From positions 868,001-932,000 of the forward strand of contig JAKUHH010000177.1 in assembly GCA_022701365.1 (NCBI GenBank): a stretch of DNA of 64,000 nt, written 5' to 3'. Every line of letters begins with the position of its first letter. Within the stretch, counting starts at the first letter, position 1. Of this stretch, positions 58,635-64,000 are shown piece by piece. The position numbers were made by a program, and so were the translations under genes. Origin of the DNA: Mycocentrospora acerina (Eukaryota; Ascomycota; Dothideomycetes; Pleosporales). Below the pieces are notes generated by a model. It made no database searches, was not told where the DNA came from, and saw only the letters and a program-made list of their open reading frames with translations.

Positions 58635-59633
58635 ATGTCGATAAAACGACAAAAATCCTCGTCACCAGAAGTATCATTAAAACCTAGTGAACGCGTTACT
58701 CGTTCATCGGTAAGACGACATCTTCAAGTAGAGCACTCCTTGCCAATACAATCTTCAAAAACCAGGCAAAAAACCTCGAGAATGAAAAGCAAGCAAAGTC
58801 TGTCCAAATCTACCACTAAGATACCGAATAAGCCCAAAAATGCAGACAAAACTGTCCAAATCGACTCCACCGAACAAGCCGCACGATGCATGGCCATTCA
58901 AGTTACAACCCTTATCATTTCCTCTCCCCTCATAAAAACCCCGATCCAATGCCATCATTATACAACCCCAAACCCATCTACTTCCAATCCTCAGTCAAAT
59001 CTGATCTTCACCCACGGCGCAGGTGGCACACTTTCTGCTCCAGCAGTCACAAACTTCTGCATCGGCTTCTCATCCTCTGTGTCTACCTTGGCCTTCCAAG
59101 GCTCTATGAACCTCGCAGCGCGAGTAAAGGGCTTCCAAGCGTGTATCTCGCATGTGAGAACCCTTGAACAAGAGAACACCGGATCCGAGAATTGCAGCAC
59201 AGGTGCAAGATATCTTCTCGGGGGACGGAGCATGGGCGCACGCGCCGCCGTCATGGCCGCCACAGCTCTCTTCTCTGAGGCTCAAGAAGACTCAGAGGAG
59301 AAGCCAAGGATACAGATTATCCTCGTTTCGTACCCGCTTAAAGGACCTAAAGATGTCAGAGATGAGATTCTACTCGGTTTACCGGAAGTTGTGGATGTTT
59401 TGTTTGTGATTGGCGAGAGAGATGCGATGTGCCCGTTGAAAATGCTGGATGACGTAAGAAGGAAGATGAATGCGTCGTCACAGCTTGTTGTAGTAAGGGG
59501 CGTGGATCATGGGATGACTGGTGGGGGGAAAGAGAGAGAAAAGAAATTGGGCGTGGAAGCAGGGAGCATGGCCGCGGGATGGGTGGTGGAGGGAATGGGC
59601 GGGGAGGCAATTTATATTGGGGAGCAAAGGTGA
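58635..59633 (+). CDS. KANL3/Tex30-like alpha/beta-hydrolase fold protein
   Basis: A single exon codes for 332 residues from the ATG at 58635; an out-of-frame ATG at 58621 runs into a stop. The first 85 residues are basic and Ser/Lys-rich, possibly a nuclear or nucleic-acid-associated tail. The hydrolase part begins at LIFTHGAGGT, continues with the family pattern VSTLAFQGSMNLAARVKGFQ, the nucleophile elbow GGRSMGARAA, LVSYPLKGPKDVRDEILL, VLFVIGERDAMCPL (acid residue) and GVDHGM (histidine). The Ser-Asp-His set is therefore intact. The family includes human TEX30 and KANL3, whose enzymatic activity is not established; no substrate can be assigned. The gene converges with the Rmp1-like gene, with about 250 bp between stop codons. 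Confidence 0.85.
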   Translation: MSIKRQKSSSPEVSLKPSERVTRSSVRRHLQVEHSLPIQSSKTRQKTSRMKSKQSLSKSTTKIPNKPKNADKTVQIDSTEQAARCMAIQVTTLIISSPLIKTPIQCHHYTTPNPSTSNPQSNLIFTHGAGGTLSAPAVTNFCIGFSSSVSTLAFQGSMNLAARVKGFQACISHVRTLEQENTGSENCSTGARYLLGGRSMGARAAVMAATALFSEAQEDSEEKPRIQIILVSYPLKGPKDVRDEILLGLPEVVDVLFVIGERDAMCPLKMLDDVRRKMNASSQLVVVRGVDHGMTGGGKEREKKLGVEAGSMAAGWVVEGMGGEAIYIGEQR

Positions 59634-59883
59634 GGGTCTGTGAAAGATGTCAAGGCGCTTTTGAAGCGTAGAGAGCGACATCAAATGGGCGCATGCTGGA
59701 CTTCAAATAATCATTAAAGCTGGGATAACTGGCAAAAGATTCACCGAAACACCCTAAAACTCCAAACCCCTGTCTAAACGCCACACCAAATGCTGGTATC
59801 TTAGTCGTCAAATGCCAACTGAGCAGGCGTATCTATCGTTAGCACACCTTTTTGAGTTCTACATGCCCTCACCCTGCCAATCT

Positions 59884-60519
59884 CTACTCCCTCGCAATTA
59901 CCACTCCCTCGTCCCAATCCTCACCAGCATCCATCATACCACCAAACTCGGCAGCCAAGGCTAAATCATCGTTGGCAGTTAGAACGCCTTTGATATCGCC
60001 CGAAGCGATCTCTTCATAAACGGCGGTGATGCCACAAATGCGACACACGCGCGCAACAGATGCCATTAGGACCAAGCCGAGCATGGCAAATGGTCCCACG
60101 GCAATGAGCTGGGAGAACTGGCTTTGGGACAATTAGCAACGTTTCAAACGAACATCAAGAAGGAGCACCTACTAGTACCACTGGTGGATACACTTCTCAT
60201 CCCAAAACGTCAACCTGGCGGCGATCTTGTGCGCACGTTCGCTCTTCTTGCCAGTCTCCATTTCGGAGAACAGGAACCCGAGTTGCTTTCGGAATTGATG
60301 GAGGCTCTTCCACCAGTGCGAGCGGCGGTGCTGGTTGCTGTTGCGCGCAAAAAGTTTGTTCAGAAGCTCCAAGATGTCGATTAGCATTGCTTTGTCGTGC
60401 TGCGTGGCGGCCAGAAGAGCGGTTGCGGGGATGGGTGAAGCCATCTTAGTGATGAGCTCAGGGTATTTGACAGCCATGATATTATTTGTGAAGTAGGCAA
60501 ATTGTGTATGTACGTGCAT
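59884..60519 (-). CDS. RMP1: RNase MRP subunit Rmp1-like protein
   Basis: Rmp1 is a protein specific to RNase MRP, which processes pre-rRNA and some mRNAs. Two exons (60173-60519 and 59884-60121, intron 51 bp with a GTAGGT donor and AAAG acceptor) give up to 194 residues. The conserved block is ILELLNKLFARNSNQHRRSHWW, typical of the family, followed by the basic linker and then QFSQLIAVGPFAMLGLVLMASVARVCRI, which matches the family's second motif. The donor choice joins HQWY to YQFSQL. The start is uncertain: ATGs at 60519 (MHVHTQ), 60477 (MAVKYP) and 60444 (MASPIP) are in frame, and the shorter forms keep all conserved residues. The assignment rests on motif recognition in a poorly conserved family. 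Confidence 0.7.
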
Positions 60520-63500
60520 GAACCAGCAATATAAATGCTACTGAAATCTTCCTGAGTATGCAAAGGGCCGTCGGGTGTGAGATGGCGAGAGTGTTGAGGT
60601 GCTGTACGCTGTCGTATGCGGAAACGGAAAACGTGCGGGTGTGGGGGCTTGAAGTACCGGTATTCTGATGTCTTCCTAGTTGAGAAGGGCACCGTCAAAC
60701 TATCAATTACTTCGCTGCCTGGTTACAAGCGGTGAAGAAAGAAATGAATTTTAATCGCAAGTTCTATTGCGGGGTAGAAGAAGAGTGGCTTTGTGTGCTT
60801 GGAGCACGATGAAGGCGACGAAGAGAGACGCGACGCGGCGCGAGAAAAAAAAGACCGAAGAGTGTTGCTCGAGGCACAATATGACGTTTCTGCTAGCAAC
60901 AGAATATCAACTGTAGTGAAGTTCTGCGCTCCCCTCAACAGATTTTTGATCAAAAGGTGTGTCTAGGAACCGCAACTCGGACTTTTGATGTTCAGAGTTT
61001 TGCGACTTGATGTTTTGAAGGGAGTGAAAATTCTGAAAGCACGGGGGCGACGGTGTTACCCTCCCCTTTCCTGCGAATCCTCCGATTTTAGTTGTATGGC
61101 TATACAAATCTCATTGTGGATGGTTACAGTTTCAGCATTTAAAATCTTGTAACGGTTAAATACTGTGGTACCTATCACAGATCATACACCAGTTTTACGC
61201 ACCATCAGGCCGACAGCAACAGCACGTAGTAGGTAGTAGGCCGGCCCATTCAAATTCCTTCGCCTTGCTATCGATATGTCACGCGAGTTCCGTGAATAGT
61301 AGATTTTGGATCAATGTCGTATGCAGTATGCTTGAGATTTGCGGGGATTGGTGAGAAAACTTGGATTGCCAAAGCCGCACTCGAAAATACAAGCTAAGTT
61401 TCACGAATCATGATATCTCGAAGGATCATTCACTCGTCAATCTTGACATCATTCTCGTAGAAGTTTGACAAAATTGGCCAGCGTCTTATTTTACAAGAGC
61501 AAATGTAGTGGTAAAACCGGGGCTGTTAGTAACCCCTGGCACCGCTTAGACTTTCGTGAGCGGTCTTCGTCGACTGCATCGCCCTTACCACACAACACTA
61601 CACCGACACAATGTCTGCCAACACCCGTTCATCGGTTTGGATGGCCTGTAGTAACAAGTGCAAGCGTGAGAACATCTATAGCGACGAGACGGTCAGGCTC
61701 CCTGACTATGTGAAGACACAGCTCGCTGCTCCTGTCTCGAACACTCACCCCTACTGACGCTCCTGCGCAAAAGCCACAAGTGATGCAAAGACAATTGAGT
61801 AGACCAGTACGCATCTGACAACCCTAGAGGCGGATGTAACGAGCGACGAGGGTTGTTATTATCGCGAAAACGACGCGTTGCTGAATAGGCCGACATCTCC
61901 AAGCTGCCATACTTGCTACTTCCTGCGCATCGATTGCAATCACTCGAAGTAACAGAACTAGAGCACATCCCCTCTCACATGCTATCTTTCGGTTCGTGAG
62001 GCGTTATTCTACGAAGTCGACCTTAGACAGCTCTGGCAACACAATGGAGTCACCCTCTGCGCCCGGTGGACAAGTACGATCTGCGGATTGGAGAAGATTG
62101 GGAAGCGCACCTCCGATTTTAGTAGTTGTGACGCCTTTGCTTACAGTCGACGCTTTTCGGAGAGCAGTATATTGTTTGTTTGACTCCTTTAGGACGCATA
62201 TGTTGTACAAAGAACTTGAGGAACGATGCAGACCCGACCGAGCAAGAAGCAACTCAGCGCATCCGATATCTCGAGCTGATTTTCAATAACGATATCTTTG
62301 TTCATTGGCCTGTGATCACTCTGTCACAGTCGTCGCACACAGAGGTTTCCAGACCTGCGGGTTGAACCCAAAATCATCGAGCCGCTTCTGTACCAGGTCA
62401 ATCACCTTCGGAAGCGACGACTTTCAAGGCGGCAGCTAAATGACAATTGTCGCAACATCTCTCGGCAGGTTACATATCTCGATATATACGATCGTGGTCA
62501 CAGTCTGGTAGACGCGAGCACGTATGATGTCGAGGCCTACCAATGGCGAATAACTGTCCACCAAGGATTGGTAGTAGAAGCCATAAGATTATTAATAGTC
62601 TCGTCAGTCGATGAGCTTTGTGAAGATGGCAATATCTTTGCGACATGTCCAAACCAAGTGCCGAAAAACTGCACGCCCTGGTCACTCGATACAACTTGAA
62701 GTCCAATGGTATAGGCAGATAATGCTCGATTATGTCATTCACACAAGTGCAGAACCGATACACTCGTCATGCAACAACTCGATATGGACAACGTATAGTG
62801 TTGCACATTCGAGTGTGATGCAGCCAGGCTTGATGAAGACTAAGACTTATGTTGAGCACCCCCAGTTGTTCGACGACAGAATGAGAAATTCGAGTTGCGT
62901 CAATTCGCAGTCGCGAGGGCATCAACAATTGCTATCATGACTCTACATACCGATCAGCGTCTCAGTAGACACTACCGAATTGAGATGGAGTCCCATGTCG
63001 CTGCCAAGATACGCTCAATTTGAGCTGGTTTCCCTAGGCGGAATGGTCCATCTCACAGAATTCATGGGGTGCTTGCTGGCTTGGTATCAGCAGCTCGAAT
63101 ACTATCCGAATCCGCGATCGACACATTGGAAGAGCAAGGGGTTTCGGGAGATTCCTAAGTCAGATTTTGGCGCATGAAGATGGAATTTACTCCGCAAGCA
63201 CACACGTCGTTGACCGCCTCAGATGAGATCACCGCTTGGGTCAGTGGTGCCTGTCTACTCATCGTATTCGGTATCGTGTGGCAGCAAACCCGATTTGCTA
63301 GGTTGTTCGTTGGGACCCAAGGAAAGCCGATATTGGTCGGCGTTCGATAGTGCAGCTCACGGCCCGATTCCACTGGTGCCCTTGTTAGCCAGAGCCACCG
63401 CCCCGCGAGCCGGTCTACCACTGCCAACTCAACACCAAATGATCTTGAGGCGGGGGAACAAGTGGGGAATTGTGAAGCACATCCGCCAGCACCCTTTCAA

Positions 63501-64000
63501 TTCCGCTGTTCTGGCCGCGCAGACGCTGGGAAATTTATCCGACCCAAACAATGCATGCCCAACATGATCAGGCGCAGCAGCGGAAGTTCCCAATTCTTGA
63601 TACATGGCGGCCTAATCGCCCATCCCCCCTGGACCACTTTTCGAATGCACTGCATCCTCGAATATCACAAGCTAGATTGGCACATGATCGACCCTTCCAG
63701 GTTATTTGATACACGCCTCTCGAAGTGCTTCGGGCTGTCTCGGTCGAATAAGGCCGCTTACTGATATTCTAGAGTGTCAAGATATTCCCAGCCTGCGCAC
63801 GGAAACACCCTGGTCTGTACCGCTTCTGTGAGATTGCCAGAAATTTGAGAAACGGCTACTATCTTTAGGAAGGTTGAGGATGTCGTTGATCTCGTCGATT
63901 CCTGCACATGGCTTCATCAAAAAATTCACTTTGCGGCCTTATTGCACACACACCGAGTGTTTGGCAATATTATCATTACGTGCGCTTTTATTCACGCCCT
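60520..64000. other. Gene-poor right end, possible decayed coding sequence
   Basis: No intact gene is supported in 3.5 kb. The first 600 bp probably hold the Rmp1 promoter. From about 61612 the plus strand shows short protein-like stretches broken by stops and frame changes: a cysteine-containing N-terminus (MSANTRSSVWMACSNKCKRE), QWRITVHQGLVVEAIRLLIV near 62560, and a hydrophobic segment ITAWVSGACLLIVFGIVWQQ near 63225. They may be remnants of one or more genes. Confidence 0.4.

Overview
The window is nuclear DNA of a filamentous ascomycete. Its genes are split by short introns, mostly 47-66 bp, with GT-AG ends and CTAAC-type branch sites close to the acceptor. The proteins are clearly fungal forms of conserved eukaryotic families. 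A small secreted Alt a 1-like protein and a WOPR regulator suggest Dothideomycetes, probably Pleosporales; that placement is inferred. There is no operon structure, CRISPR array or prophage, and I recognise no rRNA or tRNA gene. One assembly gap of N bases (7320-7511) sits between runs of C.

Left part (1-20 kb) is a dense housekeeping block. It holds an unrecognised ORF (minus), proteasome ATPase Rpt2 (minus) divergent from the UBA-containing ubiquitin-conjugating enzyme Ubc1 (plus), an Alt a 1-like secreted protein (minus), a CaMKK-type kinase (minus) divergent from TRAPP subunit Bet5 (plus), 40S factor Ltv1 (minus) divergent from 60S GTPase Lsg1 (plus), and a NIPA-type magnesium transporter (minus).

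Middle part (20-43 kb): a 3.9-kb spacer carries a short inverted-repeat element with flanking direct repeats. It is followed by a Hal4/Sat4-type kinase, a SUN-like Slp1 protein, a peroxisomal acyl-CoA dehydrogenase ending in SKL, the GPI-anchor subunit PIG-P, a membrane-anchored histidine acid phosphatase (all plus), then cap-binding protein CBP80 and GSK3 kinase (both minus).

Right part (43-64 kb): about 12 kb without a convincing gene, including an AT-rich core near 46-49 kb, precedes a WOPR-family (Wor1/Ryp1/Sge1-like) transcription factor. After it come a KANL3/Tex30-like alpha/beta hydrolase (plus), a convergent RNase MRP subunit Rmp1-like gene (minus), and a gene-poor end that may contain decayed coding sequence.

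Functional links: Rpt2 and Ubc1 both serve ubiquitin-dependent proteolysis, and Ltv1 and Lsg1 are cytoplasmic maturation factors for the two ribosomal subunits. Each pair is head-to-head across one intergenic region. Exon boundaries were read by eye from reading frame, splice consensus and family knowledge; no database search or transcript data were available.
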